64,000 bases of DNA from contig NZ_JAQNDK010000001.1 in the NCBI RefSeq assembly GCF_028368935.1, positions 806,001 through 870,000 of the forward strand, written 5' to 3'. Below the pieces are notes generated by a model. The model was not told the origin of the DNA. It saw only the letters and a list, made by a program, of their open reading frames with translations, and did not search any database. This DNA comes from Sorangium aterium (GTDB taxonomy: Bacteria; Myxococcota_A; Polyangia; Polyangiales; Polyangiaceae). Positions 1-11,734 of this stretch are shown piece by piece (position 1 is the first letter of the stretch; each line of letters starts with the position of its first letter). The translations under genes were made by a program, and so were the position numbers.

Positions 1-2
1 GC

Positions 3-224
3 CACGGCCGCGTGGATCAGATGCCCGAGGTCCGGCAGGCGACGCCGATGACGATGGGCTGGTGCCTCGAGTGCCACAGGGCGCCGGAGCGCCACCTCCG
101 CCCGCTCTCGGCGATCACGGACATGGACTGGGACCCGGGCCCCGACGCGGAGCGGATCGGCCGGCAGATCGCGCAGCAGCTCGGCGTGCGGCACCTCGTC
201 CACTGCTCGGCCTGCCACAGGTGA
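3..224 (+). CDS. actA: Alternative complex III multihaem cytochrome c subunit ActA (3' end only)
   Basis: This is the C-terminal 73 codons of a multihaem cytochrome c whose start lies before the window. Two CxxCH haem-binding motifs are visible (CLECH and CSACH), the second right at the C-terminus. The segment between them is charged and has no membrane helix, as expected for a periplasmic haem domain. It lies directly upstream of actBCDEF, the position of the pentahaem subunit ActA in known alternative complex III operons. ActA takes part in electron transfer within the quinol:acceptor oxidoreductase. The haem motifs are seen directly; the ActA name comes mainly from gene order. The 155-base gap to actB holds no other gene. 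Confidence 0.82.
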   Translation, partial: HGRVDQMPEVRQATPMTMGWCLECHRAPERHLRPLSAITDMDWDPGPDAERIGRQIAQQLGVRHLVHCSACHR

Positions 225-379
225 GCGCGCGCGGGCGCGAACGGAGCGACACACAGGGGATCATCGAGGAGCGACCAGGACACCTACGAGAGCGCGAGAG
301 GACGAGGGGCCATGGGCGGCCAGCAGCGGAGCGCCGTCAGGGCGGCGGCGCGGATCCAACGATGACCTGAAGAGGGACG

Positions 380-3300
380 ATGGCTGATCAGAAACAGATC
401 CCGTGGAGCGCCGCGCTCGACGGCAAGACGGGTAAAGCGTACTGGCGCAGCCTCGCGGAGCTCCTCGAGTCACCAGAGCTCGTCGAAGCCGCGGCGCGGG
501 AGCTCCCGCCAGGCGTGGGCGATCCGGCCGCGATGAGCCGGCGGCGCTGGCTCGAGCTCCTCGGCGCGGGCATGGCGCTCGCCGGCGTGTCCGGGTGCAG
601 ATCGAGGGCTGGGGACAACATCGTCCCTTACGTGACGACGCCGCCCGAGGTGACGCCGGGCGTGCTCCGGTATTACGCCACCAGCCTGGATCTCGACGGG
701 TTCGCGACGGGCGTCCTCGTCGAGAGCCACGAGGGGCGGCCGACGAAGGTCGAGGGCAATCCGCAGCACCCGGCGAGCCTCGGCTCGACCGGCGTCTACG
801 AGCAGGCGTCGGTGCTCGGCCTCTACGATCAGCACCGCGCGCGCGCGGCGCGCCGCGGCGCGGCCCCGGCGACGTGGCGCGCGTTCGTCCAGCAGTTCGA
901 GGGCGCCCGGAGCGATCGCGGCGCCGGGCTCCGGTTCGTCCTTCGGCCCACCGGCTCTCCGCTCCTCCTCGACCTCATCGGCCGCGTCCAGGCGCGCTAT
1001 CCGGCGGCCCGGTTCACGTTCTACGCGCCCGCTCGGTCGGCGCACCCGGCGCGCGGGGCCGAGCTCGCCTTCGGCGCTCCGCTCCAGGCGCAGTACGACT
1101 TCCGGACAGCCGACGTCATCCTCGCGCTCGACGCCGACTTCCTCGCGTCGATGCCGTTCAGCGTGCGGTATGCGCGCCAGTTCGCGGAGCGCAGGCGCGT
1201 CGGCTCGCCGACAGGCACCATGAACCGGCTCTATGTGATCGAGCCCGGGCTGACCCCGACGGGGAGCATGGCCGATCACCGCCTGCGCAAGCGGCCGAGC
1301 GACGTGCCGGCGATCGCCGCGGCGATCGCGGCCGAGCTGCTCCTGATCGAGGGCGCTCGCCCGGGGCTGATCCCTCCCCAGGCGCTCGGCGCGCTCGATC
1401 CGCTCCGGGCGCGGGTCAGCGAGGCGGAGCGGCGCTTCGCCCGGGCGGTGGCGCGCGACCTCGCGCGCGGGGGCGCGGCGAGCGTCGTCGTCGCGGGGGA
1501 GCGGCAGCCTCCCGGGGTGCACGCGCTCGCGCACCTCATGAACGCGGCGCTCCGCAACGACCGCGCGGCGTGGACCACCGCGGGGACCTTGATCACGGCA
1601 GGCGCCGCCGAGCAGGACCTCACGGCGCTCGCCGAGGAGCTCCGCCGCGGCGCCGTCGATACCCTCGTGCTCCTCGAGAACAACGTGGTTTACACGGCGC
1701 CCGCGGATCTCGAGCTCGCGGCGCTGCTCCGCGCCGTCCCGAGCCGGGTCTACCTCGGGCTCTACGAGGACGAGACCGCCGCGGGCTGCGACTGGTTCGT
1801 GCCCGCAGCGCACGATCTCGAGGCCTGGGGAGACGCGCGCGCGTACGACGGCACGAGCTCGCTGATCCAGCCGCTCATCGAGCCCCTCTTCCAGGGCAGG
1901 ACCGCCGCCGAGGTGCTCGCGGTGTTCGCGGGCGAGACGCAGAAGAGCGCGCGCGACCTCCTGCGCGACGCCTGGGCCGCGCGCCGGGGCGGCGCCGACT
2001 TCGATGCGTTCTGGGAGGACGCGCTCCGGCGCGGGCTCGTCGAGGGCACCGCGGCCCCGCGCGAGGACGCCACGCTGCGGCTCGACGGGGTGACCGCGGC
2101 GCTCGCGCAGCTCTCGGCGGCGGCCCCGCCGAGGGCGGACGCCATCGAAATCGCCTTCTCGGCCGACGCGAGCGTCTATGACGGCCGGTTCGCCAACAAC
2201 CCGTGGCTCCTCGAGCTGCCCGATCCCATGACCAAGCTCACCTGGGACAACGCAGCGCTGCTCAGCCCGGCGACGGCGAAGGCGCTCGGCGTCGAGAGCG
2301 AGGATGTGGTCAATCTCGAGCTCGGGGGGCGGACGATCTCGATACCGGTCCTCGTCGCGCCGGGGCACGCCGACGGCACGGTGTCGCTCGCGCTCGGTTA
2401 CGGGCGCAGCGGCGCCGAGTCGATCGCCGCGGGGGTGGGGTCCGACGCGTACCGGCTCCGCACCGCGGCTGCGCCCTTCTTCGCGGCAGGCGCCTCGGTG
2501 ACGAAGCGGCCGGACCAGAAGCACAAGCTCGCCCTGACGCAGCGGCACTGGAGCCTGGAGGGGCGCCCCATAGCGCTCTCGGTCCCCCTCGCCGTCTACC
2601 GCGAGCGCCCCGACTTCACGGAGCCGCTCAAGGGGCCACAGCCGTCCCTCATGCCCCCGACGCCTCCCCCCGGGGCGCCGAAGGACCAATGGGCCATGAC
2701 GATCGATCTCACGATCTGCACCGGCTGCAGCGCGTGCGTCACCGCGTGCCAGGCAGAGAACAACGTCGTCGTGGTGGGCAAGGAGGAGGTCCTGAACAGC
2801 CGCGAGATGCACTGGCTCCGCATCGACACGTACGTGGTGGACAACCCGCGAGACCCGAGCGACCCGGCCGTCGTCCACCAGCCCATGCTGTGCCAGCACT
2901 GCGAGAAGGCGCCGTGCGAGTACGTGTGTCCCGTGAACGCGACGACGCACAGCCCCGACGGGCTCAACGAGATGACGTACAACCGCTGCGTCGGGACACG
3001 GTTCTGCTCGAACAACTGCCCGTACAAGGTCCGCCGCTTCAACTGGTTCGATTACGGCGAGCTCCGCGCGTACAACACGGGGCTCACGAAGCTCCAGCGC
3101 AACCCCGACGTGACGGTGCGGGAGCGCGGCGTCATGGAGAAGTGCACCTATTGCGTCCAGCGGATCCGCCGGGCGGAGATCGCCGCGCGGGTGGAAGACC
3201 GCGCGATCCGCCCCGGAGAGGTCGTCACCGCGTGCCAGCAGGCCTGTCCGACGCAGGCGATCCAGTTCGGCTCCCTCGCGCACGGAGAGACGGCGATGGT

Positions 3301-3415
3301 GGCGTGGCGGGGCGAGCCGCGGAGCTACGCGGTGCTCCACGACCAGGGCACCCGGCCGAGGACGATGTACCTCGCGCGCGTCGACAACAAGAACCCGGAG
3401 CTCGACGAGCCGTGA
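380..3415 (+). CDS. actB: Alternative complex III iron-sulfur subunit ActB (molybdopterin-oxidoreductase-like plus ferredoxin domain)
   Basis: The 1011-residue protein fuses a molybdopterin-oxidoreductase-like part (about 80-730) to a C-terminal four-cluster ferredoxin part (about 770-960). The Cys motifs include [11 protein letters not shown] from C780, [20 protein letters not shown] and CTYC followed by CQQACP. In the ActB family the first part is a remnant that carries no molybdopterin. The N-terminus has a twin-arginine motif (SRRRWLEL, residues 53-60) after an unusually long leader, then a hydrophobic stretch ending at Cys73. This suggests Tat export of a folded Fe-S protein, possibly with lipid attachment. 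AGAGGG sits just before the ATG. Role: moves electrons from the quinol-oxidising membrane part towards the haem subunits. The stop overlaps the actC start. Confidence 0.93.
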   Translation: MADQKQIPWSAALDGKTGKAYWRSLAELLESPELVEAAARELPPGVGDPAAMSRRRWLELLGAGMALAGVSGCRSRAGDNIVPYVTTPPEVTPGVLRYYATSLDLDGFATGVLVESHEGRPTKVEGNPQHPASLGSTGVYEQASVLGLYDQHRARAARRGAAPATWRAFVQQFEGARSDRGAGLRFVLRPTGSPLLLDLIGRVQARYPAARFTFYAPARSAHPARGAELAFGAPLQAQYDFRTADVILALDADFLASMPFSVRYARQFAERRRVGSPTGTMNRLYVIEPGLTPTGSMADHRLRKRPSDVPAIAAAIAAELLLIEGARPGLIPPQALGALDPLRARVSEAERRFARAVARDLARGGAASVVVAGERQPPGVHALAHLMNAALRNDRAAWTTAGTLITAGAAEQDLTALAEELRRGAVDTLVLLENNVVYTAPADLELAALLRAVPSRVYLGLYEDETAAGCDWFVPAAHDLEAWGDARAYDGTSSLIQPLIEPLFQGRTAAEVLAVFAGETQKSARDLLRDAWAARRGGADFDAFWEDALRRGLVEGTAAPREDATLRLDGVTAALAQLSAAAPPRADAIEIAFSADASVYDGRFANNPWLLELPDPMTKLTWDNAALLSPATAKALGVESEDVVNLELGGRTISIPVLVAPGHADGTVSLALGYGRSGAESIAAGVGSDAYRLRTAAAPFFAAGASVTKRPDQKHKLALTQRHWSLEGRPIALSVPLAVYRERPDFTEPLKGPQPSLMPPTPPPGAPKDQWAMTIDLTICTGCSACVTACQAENNVVVVGKEEVLNSREMHWLRIDTYVVDNPRDPSDPAVVHQPMLCQHCEKAPCEYVCPVNATTHSPDGLNEMTYNRCVGTRFCSNNCPYKVRRFNWFDYGELRAYNTGLTKLQRNPDVTVRERGVMEKCTYCVQRIRRAEIAARVEDRAIRPGEVVTACQQACPTQAIQFGSLAHGETAMVAWRGEPRSYAVLHDQGTRPRTMYLARVDNKNPELDEP

Positions 3416-4758
3416 CGGAGCCCCTCATCCTCGGCCGGCCAACCGACGAGGAGCTCTCCGAAGAGCTCCTGTCGGTCGTCTGGAAGCCGCGTTCCAGGCT
3501 GTGGTGGGCGGCGTTCGCCCTGACCGGCGCCGGGACGGTCGTGCTCGCGCTCGCCGTCCTCTACACCGTCACCACCGGCATCGGTGTCTGGGGAAACAAC
3601 ATCCCGGTGGGCTGGGCGTTCGGGATCATCAACTTCGTGTTCTGGATCGGCATCGGCCACGCGGGGACGTTCATCTCCGCGATCCTGCTCCTCCTGGAGC
3701 AGCGCTGGCGCACGAGCATCAACCGGTTCGCCGAGGCGATGACCCTCTTCGCCGTCATCCAGGCGGGCATCTTTCCGCTCCTGCACCTCGGCCGGCCGTG
3801 GTTCGCCTACTGGCTCGTCCCCTACCCCGCGACCCTGCGGGTATGGCCCCAGTTCAAGAGCGCGCTGCCGTGGGACGCCGCGGCCGTGTTCACGTACTTC
3901 ACGGTCTCTCTCGTCTTCTGGTACATCGGGCTCATCCCCGACTTCGCGGCCCTCCGCGACCGGGCGCCCAACCGCCTCCGCCGGGTCGTCTACGGCGTCC
4001 TGTCGCTCGGCTGGCGCGGCTCCGCTGTCACCTTTCGTCACTACCGGCTGCTCTACGGGTTGCTCGCCGGGCTCGCGACGCCGCTCGTGCTCTCGGTGCA
4101 CTCGATCGTGAGCACCGATTTCGCGATGGCGCTCGTCCCGGGCTGGCACTCGACCATCTTCCCCCCGTTCTTCGTCGCCGGGGCCATCTTCTCCGGGTTC
4201 GCGATGGTGCTGACGCTGCTCATCCCGGCGCGCCGCATCTTCCACCTGGGGAACGTCGTCACCCAGCGGCACATCGACAACCTGAGCAAGCTGGCGCTCG
4301 TCACCGCCTGGATCGTCATCTACTCGTACATCATCGAGCTCTTCGCCGCCTGGTACAGCGGGTCGGAATACGAGATCTACCAGTTCTTCGTCGCGCGCCC
4401 CGCCGGGCCGAACGCCGCGATCTTCTGGGCGCAGATGATCTGCAACGTGCTCGTCCCCCAGCTGCTCTGGTTCCCGCGGGTCCGGAGGAACATGCCCTTG
4501 CTCTGGATCATCTCCATCCTCCTGAACGTCGGGATGTGGTCCGAGCGGTTCGTGATCATCGTCATGGGGCTGCAGCGCGAGTTCATCCCGTCGGCGTGGC
4601 ACGCCTACCACCCGACGTACGTCGATATCTCGATGTTCATCGGGACGATCTGCTTCTTCCTGCTGCTCGTCCTGATCTTCCTCCGCCTCTTCCCGTTCAT
4701 CCCCGTGGCCGAGGTCAAGGAGCTGAACCACGAGCTCAGCCACAAGGAGGATCACTGA
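3412..4758 (+). CDS. actC: Alternative complex III quinol-oxidising membrane subunit ActC (NrfD/PsrC family)
   Basis: The 448-residue multi-pass membrane protein belongs to the NrfD/PsrC family and matches ActC in length. Conserved-looking stretches include [13 protein letters not shown] and LHLGRPW in the first half and [24 protein letters not shown] in shortened form around residue 230. About ten hydrophobic segments can be counted. The start is GTG at 3412, which shares GTGA with the actB stop, giving four-base overlap and probable translational coupling. The family role is quinol binding and oxidation on the periplasmic side, delivering electrons to the Fe-S chain of ActB. Order and spacing make the assignment secure. 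Confidence 0.93.
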   Translation: MTEPLILGRPTDEELSEELLSVVWKPRSRLWWAAFALTGAGTVVLALAVLYTVTTGIGVWGNNIPVGWAFGIINFVFWIGIGHAGTFISAILLLLEQRWRTSINRFAEAMTLFAVIQAGIFPLLHLGRPWFAYWLVPYPATLRVWPQFKSALPWDAAAVFTYFTVSLVFWYIGLIPDFAALRDRAPNRLRRVVYGVLSLGWRGSAVTFRHYRLLYGLLAGLATPLVLSVHSIVSTDFAMALVPGWHSTIFPPFFVAGAIFSGFAMVLTLLIPARRIFHLGNVVTQRHIDNLSKLALVTAWIVIYSYIIELFAAWYSGSEYEIYQFFVARPAGPNAAIFWAQMICNVLVPQLLWFPRVRRNMPLLWIISILLNVGMWSERFVIIVMGLQREFIPSAWHAYHPTYVDISMFIGTICFFLLLVLIFLRLFPFIPVAEVKELNHELSHKEDH

Positions 4759-4759
4759 G

Positions 4760-5293
4760 ATGAGGAGAGGACTGCTCGCCGAGTTCGAGACGCCCGAGGC
4801 GATGCTCCGGGCGATCGCGGAGCTCAGGAGCCGGGGATACCGGCGGCTCGACGCGTTCACGCCGTACCCGATCCACGGCATCGACGAGGCGCTCGGGCTC
4901 CGCCGCTCGCCGCTCAACTGGATCATCCTGCCCTTGGCGCTCGCGGGCACCGCGGGCGGCTACCTCGTCCAGTGGTTTTGCAATGCGTACGACTACCCGC
5001 TCATCGTGGGCGGGCGGCCGGCGCACGCGGCCCTGGCCTTCATACCTATCACCTTCGAGATGATGGTGCTCTCGTCCGCCCTCACCGGGTTCGTCGTGCT
5101 GCTCGTCCTCGCCCGGCTGCCCGAGCTCTGGCACCCGGTGTTCGACGTCCCCGGGTTCGAGCGCGCGTCCATCGATCGGTTCTGGGTCGGCATCGACGCC
5201 CGCGATCCAGCGCTCATCAGCCCCATCACCGAGCGAGATCTCACCGAGCTCGGCGCCGTCACGGTGGCCTGGGCCGGAAAGGAGCGCTCATGA
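4760..5293 (+). CDS. actD: Alternative complex III subunit ActD (DUF3341 family)
   Basis: This 177-residue protein has a short soluble N-terminal part containing YPIHGIDEALGL, then two membrane helices (about 53-73 and 93-117). The C-terminal soluble part holds FWVGIDARDP. This layout is that of the DUF3341 subunit ActD. A strong AAGGAGG lies ahead of the ATG, one base after the actC stop. Its role in the complex is structural; no cofactor motif is present. It ends in an ATGA overlap with actE. Confidence 0.92.
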   Translation: MRRGLLAEFETPEAMLRAIAELRSRGYRRLDAFTPYPIHGIDEALGLRRSPLNWIILPLALAGTAGGYLVQWFCNAYDYPLIVGGRPAHAALAFIPITFEMMVLSSALTGFVVLLVLARLPELWHPVFDVPGFERASIDRFWVGIDARDPALISPITERDLTELGAVTVAWAGKERS

Positions 5294-5922
5294 CGCGCGG
5301 ATGGCTCCTCTCGCTCTCCTGCCTGGCCGCGGCGCTCTGCCTCTCGTGCACGCCGGTGACCACGGCCGACGCCGAGCCCGGCGACGCTGACCTGCTGGAT
5401 CTCGAGCGCATGCTCCGCCAGCGGCGCTTCGCGCCCTACCAGCCGACAGACCTCTTCGACGACGGCTCGGTCATGCGCCCCCCGCCGGCGGGCGCCGTGC
5501 CGAACGACCGCGTGACCGGCGATCCCGGGCTCACCCACGGGTTCACGGGTGAAACGTACGTGGCGCGCATCCCGGTCCCGGTGACCATCGAGCTGCTCCA
5601 GTACGGGAAGGAGCGCTTCGAGATCCACTGCGCCGCCTGCCACGGGGTCGCCGGAGATGGAGAGTCGGAGGTCGCGCGCAACATGACGCTGCGGCGCCCG
5701 CCGTCCCTCGTCGACACGCGCGTGCAGGCGTTCCCGCCCGGCCGCATCTACCGGGTCATCGTCGAGGGCTACGGCCTCATGCGCTCGTACGAGACGCAGG
5801 TCCCGCTGATGGAGCGCTGGGCGATCGTGGCCTATGTGAAGGCACTCGGGAAGAGCCGCGCCACCGCGCTCGACGCGCTCCCCCCGCCCCTCCGCGAGCG
5901 CGCCCGGAAGGAGCTCCAGTGA
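5290..5922 (+). CDS. actE: Alternative complex III monohaem cytochrome c lipoprotein ActE
   Basis: The 210-residue protein begins with a hydrophobic signal ending in a lipobox-like Cys at residue 20 (LCLSC), so it is probably a membrane-anchored periplasmic lipoprotein. A single haem c motif, CAACH, lies at about residue 117, and Met residues such as the one in YGLMRSY could supply the sixth haem ligand. This is the ActE layout. The ATG shares ATGA with the actD stop. It probably passes electrons towards the CtaC haem or a soluble carrier. Longer upstream starts in frame exist but would run through actD, so they are rejected. Confidence 0.9.
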   Translation: MTRGWLLSLSCLAAALCLSCTPVTTADAEPGDADLLDLERMLRQRRFAPYQPTDLFDDGSVMRPPPAGAVPNDRVTGDPGLTHGFTGETYVARIPVPVTIELLQYGKERFEIHCAACHGVAGDGESEVARNMTLRRPPSLVDTRVQAFPPGRIYRVIVEGYGLMRSYETQVPLMERWAIVAYVKALGKSRATALDALPPPLRERARKELQ

Positions 5923-7106
5923 ACCGGCGATTCCCCATCTTCCGGGGCGGCCGCGCGATCGTGTCGAGGTCCCTCGGCCTCGCGCTCCTCGGCGCCCTGC
6001 TCCTCGTCGTCGGCGCGTTCGTCGACCGGGAGCGGCTCTTCTACGCCTACCTCGCGGCCTACGCCTTCGCCGTGACCACGGCGGTCGGGGCGCTCCTGTT
6101 TCTCATGATCTGCCACGCCATGGCCGCGACATGGCCGGTGGCCGTCCGCCGCCTCGCGGAGGCGATCGTCGGGACGCTGCCGCTCCTCTGCGCGCTGTTC
6201 GTCCCGCTCCTGTTCGGCCTCGGCGCGCTCTACGGGGAGTGGCTCCGCCCCGAGTCGATCGCCGACGAGCACGTCCGATCCATCGTGCTCCACAAGACGC
6301 CTTACCTGAACCTCCCCTTCTTCCTCGTGAGGACGGGGATCTACTTCACGGTGTGGCTCGTCTTCGGCGCCCTGCTCCGGCGCGGCTCGATCCAGGGCGA
6401 CGCGACCCCGGCGCTCGCGGACAGCCGGCGTCTCCGCGTGATCAGCGTCGCCGGCCTCCCGCCCGTCGCGCTCACGCTCTCGTTCGCGGCCTTCGACTGG
6501 CTCATGTCCCTCGCGCCGACGTGGGTGTCGACGATGTTCCCCGTCTACGTGTTCGCCGGCGGCTTCGTCGCGGCGATCGCGCTGCTCACGGTGCTCGCGT
6601 TCGCCGCCGAGCGCGCCGGGCTCCTGCCCGGGCTGAACGCGTCGCACTACTACGCGCTCGGCCGGCTCCTCCTCGCGTTCACCATCTTCTGGGCCTACGC
6701 CGCGTTCTTCCAGCTCCTGCTGATATGGATCGCGAACAGGCCCGAAGAGGTGGAGTTCTACGTCCTCCGCTCCCACGGCCCGTGGGCGGTCGTGTCCGTC
6801 GTCCTCGTGCTCACGCGGTTCGTGATCCCCTTCGTGATCCTGCTCAACTACAGGATCAAGCGGCGCCCGGCCTGGCTGTCGGCCGTCGCCGCCTGGATCT
6901 TCGTCGCGCACTACCTCGACATGCACTGGCTCGTCGCGCCCGAGGCCCCCGGCGCTCGCGCGCCGTTCCACTGGCTCGACGCGGCGGCGCTCCTCGCCGT
7001 GGTCGGCTCGTGCGTCGCGTTCACCGTGCTGCGGGCGCGCGGCAAGCCGCTCGTCCCCGTCAACGACCCGGCGCTGCCGGCCGCCTTCCGCTACGAGAGC
7101 GTATGA
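5919..7106 (+). CDS. actF: Alternative complex III second NrfD-like membrane subunit ActF
   Basis: The 395-residue multi-pass membrane protein has roughly ten hydrophobic segments and is the paralogue partner of ActC. Visible landmarks are MICHAMAATWPVAVRRL near residue 70, HKTPYLNLPFFLVR near 126 and HYLDMHWLV near 330. The start is GTG at 5919 inside the actE stop (GTGA overlap). In the complex it pairs with ActC in the membrane; a direct role in quinol chemistry or ion movement has been discussed for the family but cannot be read from sequence. It is followed by another ATGA overlap. Confidence 0.92.
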   Translation: MNRRFPIFRGGRAIVSRSLGLALLGALLLVVGAFVDRERLFYAYLAAYAFAVTTAVGALLFLMICHAMAATWPVAVRRLAEAIVGTLPLLCALFVPLLFGLGALYGEWLRPESIADEHVRSIVLHKTPYLNLPFFLVRTGIYFTVWLVFGALLRRGSIQGDATPALADSRRLRVISVAGLPPVALTLSFAAFDWLMSLAPTWVSTMFPVYVFAGGFVAAIALLTVLAFAAERAGLLPGLNASHYYALGRLLLAFTIFWAYAAFFQLLLIWIANRPEEVEFYVLRSHGPWAVVSVVLVLTRFVIPFVILLNYRIKRRPAWLSAVAAWIFVAHYLDMHWLVAPEAPGARAPFHWLDAAALLAVVGSCVAFTVLRARGKPLVPVNDPALPAAFRYESV

Positions 7107-7495
7107 CGTCCAACTATCGCCGTCCCGACGTGCACCAGGAAGAGGATGTCGTCCAGTGGAAGATGATCCTCGCCGTCGCGTTCGCCATCGTCGTGATCTT
7201 CATCGTCCTGGGCCTCTGGGCCTGGATGCTCATGCGCGGGCGCGAGGCGGAGCTCCGCCCCGCGGGGAAGGGCGCCGAGCGTGCCCGTGAGATCTCCCTG
7301 CCGCGCGACGAGGTGGCCGGGGTGGATCAGCGCATCTTCCGGCGCGAGGCGATGGGCGAAGAGGGCATCGGCACGGCGCTGAACCGCCGGAAGCGCGAGG
7401 AGCTCGGCCGCTTCGGCTGGGTCGACCAGAGCCGCGGGCTCGCGCAGATCCCGATCGAGGACGCGATGAATCTCGTCGTGGAGGAGAGCCGCTGA
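7103..7495 (+). CDS. Small single-helix membrane protein linking the ACIII and caa3 genes
   Basis: This 130-residue protein has a short cytoplasmic-type N-terminus, one membrane helix (about 23-46) and an outside tail. The tail ends in a motif-like block, FGWVDQSRGLAQIPIEDAM. Similar tails (GWVD followed by IPI and AM) are remembered from small proteins found near actF, SCO and caa3 genes in other bacteria, so it may help assembly of, or contact between, the two complexes. No cofactor residues are seen. It overlaps actF by four bases (ATGA) and the SCO gene by one base (TGATG). The gene is clearly real from position, but its function is unknown. Confidence 0.8.
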   Translation: MTSNYRRPDVHQEEDVVQWKMILAVAFAIVVIFIVLGLWAWMLMRGREAELRPAGKGAERAREISLPRDEVAGVDQRIFRREAMGEEGIGTALNRRKREELGRFGWVDQSRGLAQIPIEDAMNLVVEESR

Positions 7496-8327
7496 TGAGG
7501 ATGCACCACCTGTCCACCACGGCGTTTCTCGCGCTCGTGCTCGCGCGCGCGCCGGTCGCGGCCGCCGCCGAGCCGCCGTCGCTCCCGCCCGCCGCGCGCG
7601 AGGCCGACATCGAGGAGCGCCTCGGGAGCGCCATCGACACGGCGCTCCCCTTCACCGACATGGATGGGCGGCGCGCCCCGCTCGCCGAGCACTTCGACGG
7701 GCGGCGGCCGGTCCTCCTGGTCCTCGCCTATTACCGCTGTCCGACGCTCTGCGGCCTCGTGCTGCGCGGCCTGGTCGCCGGCATGGCGAAGCTCGATTAC
7801 CGGCTGGGCGAGGACTACCGCGCGCTCACGGTGAGCTTCGATCCGCGGGACACCCCGGCCACGGCGGCGCGGAAGAGGACAGCCGCGCTGTCGGCCCTCG
7901 GCCTGGCCGGCGCGCCGACGCCGGAGACCTGGCCCTTCCTGACCGGCGCGCTGCCCGAGATCCGCGCGCTCGCAGGCGATCTCGGCTTCCGGTTCGCGTA
8001 CGACCCCCAGACGGAGCAGTACGCGCACCCCGCCGCCGTCTTCGTCCTCACGCCGCAGGGCCGCATCTCGCGGATCCTCTATGGCATCGAGTTCTCCCCC
8101 CTCGATCTCCGCCTCTCGCTCCTCGAGGCGAGCCGGGGGCAGATAGGCACCCCGCTCGAGCGCGTGCTCATGACGTGTTATCGCTACGACCCCGCGAGCC
8201 GCCGGTACGGCCCTTATGTGGCCGGCTTCCTGAGGCTCGGCGGGGCCGCCATCCTGGCCTGGGTCGCCGCGGTGGTCGCCTTCTTCGGCTGGCAAGGGCG
8301 GCAGCGCAGGAGACTGGAGCGCGCGCG

Positions 8328-8331
<4 letters not shown>
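7495..8331 (+). CDS. SCO1/SenC-family copper chaperone for cytochrome oxidase
   Basis: The 278-residue protein has an N-terminal signal (to about residue 25), a thioredoxin-fold SCO domain and a C-terminal membrane helix (about 243-265). Copper-binding residues are visible: the CxxxC motif YYRCPTLCG near residue 80 and the later His in EQYAHPAAVF near 179. SCO proteins deliver copper to the CuA site of oxidase subunit II, which is encoded by the next gene. The C-terminal anchor is less usual than an N-terminal one, but the first hydrophobic stretch could also stay uncleaved. The start ATG overlaps the previous stop by one base, and the end overlaps ctaC by four. Confidence 0.93.
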
Positions 8332-9412
<1,081 letters not shown>

Positions 9413-9416
<4 letters not shown>

Positions 9417-11071
9417 TGGCCCACGAGGTCGAGGGGACAGCGCCCGTCCACGGCGCGCACGAGGTCGATTATCTTCGCGCCGGCGCGGGCGTGCGATCGT
9501 GGCTGCTCACGACCGATCACAAGCGCATCGGGCTCATGTTTTACGTGCTCGTTGTGCTGATGCTCCTGCTCGGCGGCGCCTTCGCGCTGGTCCTCCGGAC
9601 CGAGCTCTTGACCCCCGGGCCCACCGTGATCAGCGCGGCGATCTACAACCGCATGTTCACGCTCCACGGCGTGGTCATGGTCTGGCTCTTCATGATCCCG
9701 TCGATCCCGAACATCTTCGGGAACTTCGTCCTCCCGATCATGATCGGCGCCAAGGATCTCGCCTTCCCGCGCCTCAACCTGGCGAGCCTCTACGTCTACG
9801 CGATCGGCGCCGTCGTCACGCTGGCGGCGACGATCGCCGGGGGCGCCGACACCGGCTGGACGTTCTACCCGCCGTACAGCACGACCACGCCCGCGGGCGT
9901 CCTTCCGGTCGTGATCGGCATCTTCATCCTCGGCGTCTCGTCGATCATGACGGCGGTGAACTTCATCGCCACGACCCACACGATGCGGGCCCGCGGGATC
10001 AGCTGGGGGCGAGTGCCGCTCTTCGTGTGGGCCATCTACAGCACGAGCATCATCATGCTGCTCGCGACGCCCGTCCTCGGCCTGACGATCCTGCTCGTCG
10101 GGCTGGACCACGTCTACCATTTCGGCGTCTTCGATCCGACGCTCGGCGGCGATCCCGTGCTGTTCCAGCACCTGTTCTGGTTCTACTCCCACCCTGCCGT
10201 CTACATCATGGTGCTCCCGGCGCTCGGGGTCATCAGCGAGGTGGTCTGCACCTTCGCGCAGCGGCAGCCGGCGTCCTACTGGGCGATCGCCCTCTCGTCG
10301 TTCGGCATCGCGCTGATCGGGTTCGCGGGGTGGGGGCACCACATGTTCGTGGCCGGGATGAGCGAGCTCGACGCCGGGATCTTCGGCGCGTTCTCGATGT
10401 TCATCGCCATCTTCTCCGCCATCAAGGTCTTCACCTGGGTGGCGACGCTGCACAGGGGGGCCATCCAGTTCAACACCCCGATGCTCTATTTCTTCTGGTT
10501 CCTGTTCCTCTTCGTCTTCGGCGGCATGACGGGCGTCGCCGTGGCCACGCAGTCGCTCGACGTCCACTGGCACGACACCTATTTCGTCGTCGCCCACTTC
10601 CATTTCATCATGGTGGGCGGCACGCTCACCGCGTTCCTCGCGGCGGCGCACTACTGGTTCCCCAAGATGTTCGGCCGCGCCTACTCGGAGCCGATGGGGC
10701 TGCTCACGTCGTTCGGGGTGTTCCTTGGGTTCATCCTGACGTTCCTCCCCCAGTTCCTGGCGGGCAACGCCGGGATGCCGCGCCGCTATTACAGCTATCC
10801 GGCGCAGTACCAGTGGCTGAACGTCCTCTCGACGGGCGGGGCCTACCTGCTCGCGGGCGCGCTCGTGCTCGCGCTGCTCAACCTCCTCATCGCCCTGCGC
10901 TGGGGGCCGCGCGCCAGCGCCAATCCATGGAGGTCCCGGAGCTACGAGTGGATGACGCCGCCCATCCCGCCGGAGCACAACTTCCCCGTGACGCCGGTCA
11001 TCGATCGCGGCCCGTACGATTACCACCTGACCGAAGAGGAAGCCCATGCCCGAGTCTCAACCGCCCGCTGA
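9413..11071 (+). CDS. ctaD: caa3-type cytochrome c oxidase subunit I (haem-copper oxidase, A2 type)
   Basis: The 552-residue catalytic subunit has about twelve membrane helices. Haem and CuB ligands are all present: FTLHGVVMVW (low-spin haem), YSHPAVY (H260 for CuB), GWGHHMF (CuB pair) and VAHFHFIMVG (haem a3 and haem a). The helix VI motif is Tyr-Ser-His-Pro-Ala-Val-Tyr, so the Glu of A1 oxidases (HPEVY) is absent and Tyr258/Ser259 mark the A2 type, as in Thermus caa3. The D-channel entry Asp (GAKDLAFPRLN) is kept. It reduces oxygen to water and pumps protons. Two ATGs lie in tandem at 9413 and 9416; the first overlaps ctaC. The 3' end overlaps ctaE by 26 bases. Confidence 0.96.
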
Positions 11072-11708
11072 GCAGCTCGCGCCGGCGCGGCTGGCCATGC
11101 AGTTCGAGGATCTCGAGAAGCAGACCCACGCCGCGCATTTCGGCATGTGGATCTTCCTCGCCAGCGAGGTCCTGCTCTTCGCCGGGCTCTTCGCCCTCTA
11201 CGCCTCCTACCGCGCGGTCTTCGGTCACGAGTTCAGCGCCGGCGTCGCGCACAACAACGCCGTCATCGGGACCTCGAACACAGCGATCCTCCTGACGAGC
11301 AGCCTGCTCGTCGCGCTGAGCGTCTACGCCGTGCGCCTCGACCGGCCCACGATGGCCGGCCGCCTCCTGCTCGGCGCCATCGCGCTCGGCCTCGCCTTCC
11401 TCGTGCTGAAGGGCGTCGAGTACACCCAGCACTTCCACGAGGGGATCTTCCCCGGCTCGGCCTACCGCTTCGAGGAGCTCCCGCAGGCCGGCGCGAAGAT
11501 GTTCTTCACCCTCTACTTCCTGACGACCGGGCTCCACGCGATCCACGTCACGGCGGGGCTCGTGGTCCTCGGCTGGCTCACGTGGGGGTGCTTCCGGCGC
11601 CGGTACGGCGCGGGCAACGACACGCACATCGAGCTCGGCGGCCTCTACTGGCACCTGGTCGACGTGATCTGGATATTCCTCTGGCCGATGCTCTACCTGA
11701 TGCACTGA
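11046..11708 (+). CDS. ctaE: Cytochrome c oxidase subunit III
   Basis: The 220-residue protein has about five membrane helices and the subunit III signatures HFGMWIFLASEVLLFAGLF (shared start of the fold), LKGVEYTQHF, TGLHAIHVTAGL and YWHLVDVIWIFLWP near the C-terminus. It supports proton uptake and stability of subunit I. The ATG lies 26 bases inside the end of ctaD, preceded by GAAGAGG as a ribosome-binding site, so it is read from the same mRNA in a shifted frame. Confidence 0.95.
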   Translation: MPESQPPAEQLAPARLAMQFEDLEKQTHAAHFGMWIFLASEVLLFAGLFALYASYRAVFGHEFSAGVAHNNAVIGTSNTAILLTSSLLVALSVYAVRLDRPTMAGRLLLGAIALGLAFLVLKGVEYTQHFHEGIFPGSAYRFEELPQAGAKMFFTLYFLTTGLHAIHVTAGLVVLGWLTWGCFRRRYGAGNDTHIELGGLYWHLVDVIWIFLWPMLYLMH

Positions 11709-11734
11709 TGCACCGCTAACGGCACGTTGCGCCC

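Noticed and set aside
470-3340. A 956-codon open frame on the minus strand opposite actB
   Set aside because: It is a mirror frame of a very GC-rich gene; actB has Fe-S motifs and operon context, whereas the mirror product is Arg/Glu/Asp-rich with no domain.
2203-3411. N-terminal extension of actC
   Set aside because: The frame stays open through actB by composition; GTG at 3412 overlapping the actB stop gives the family length.
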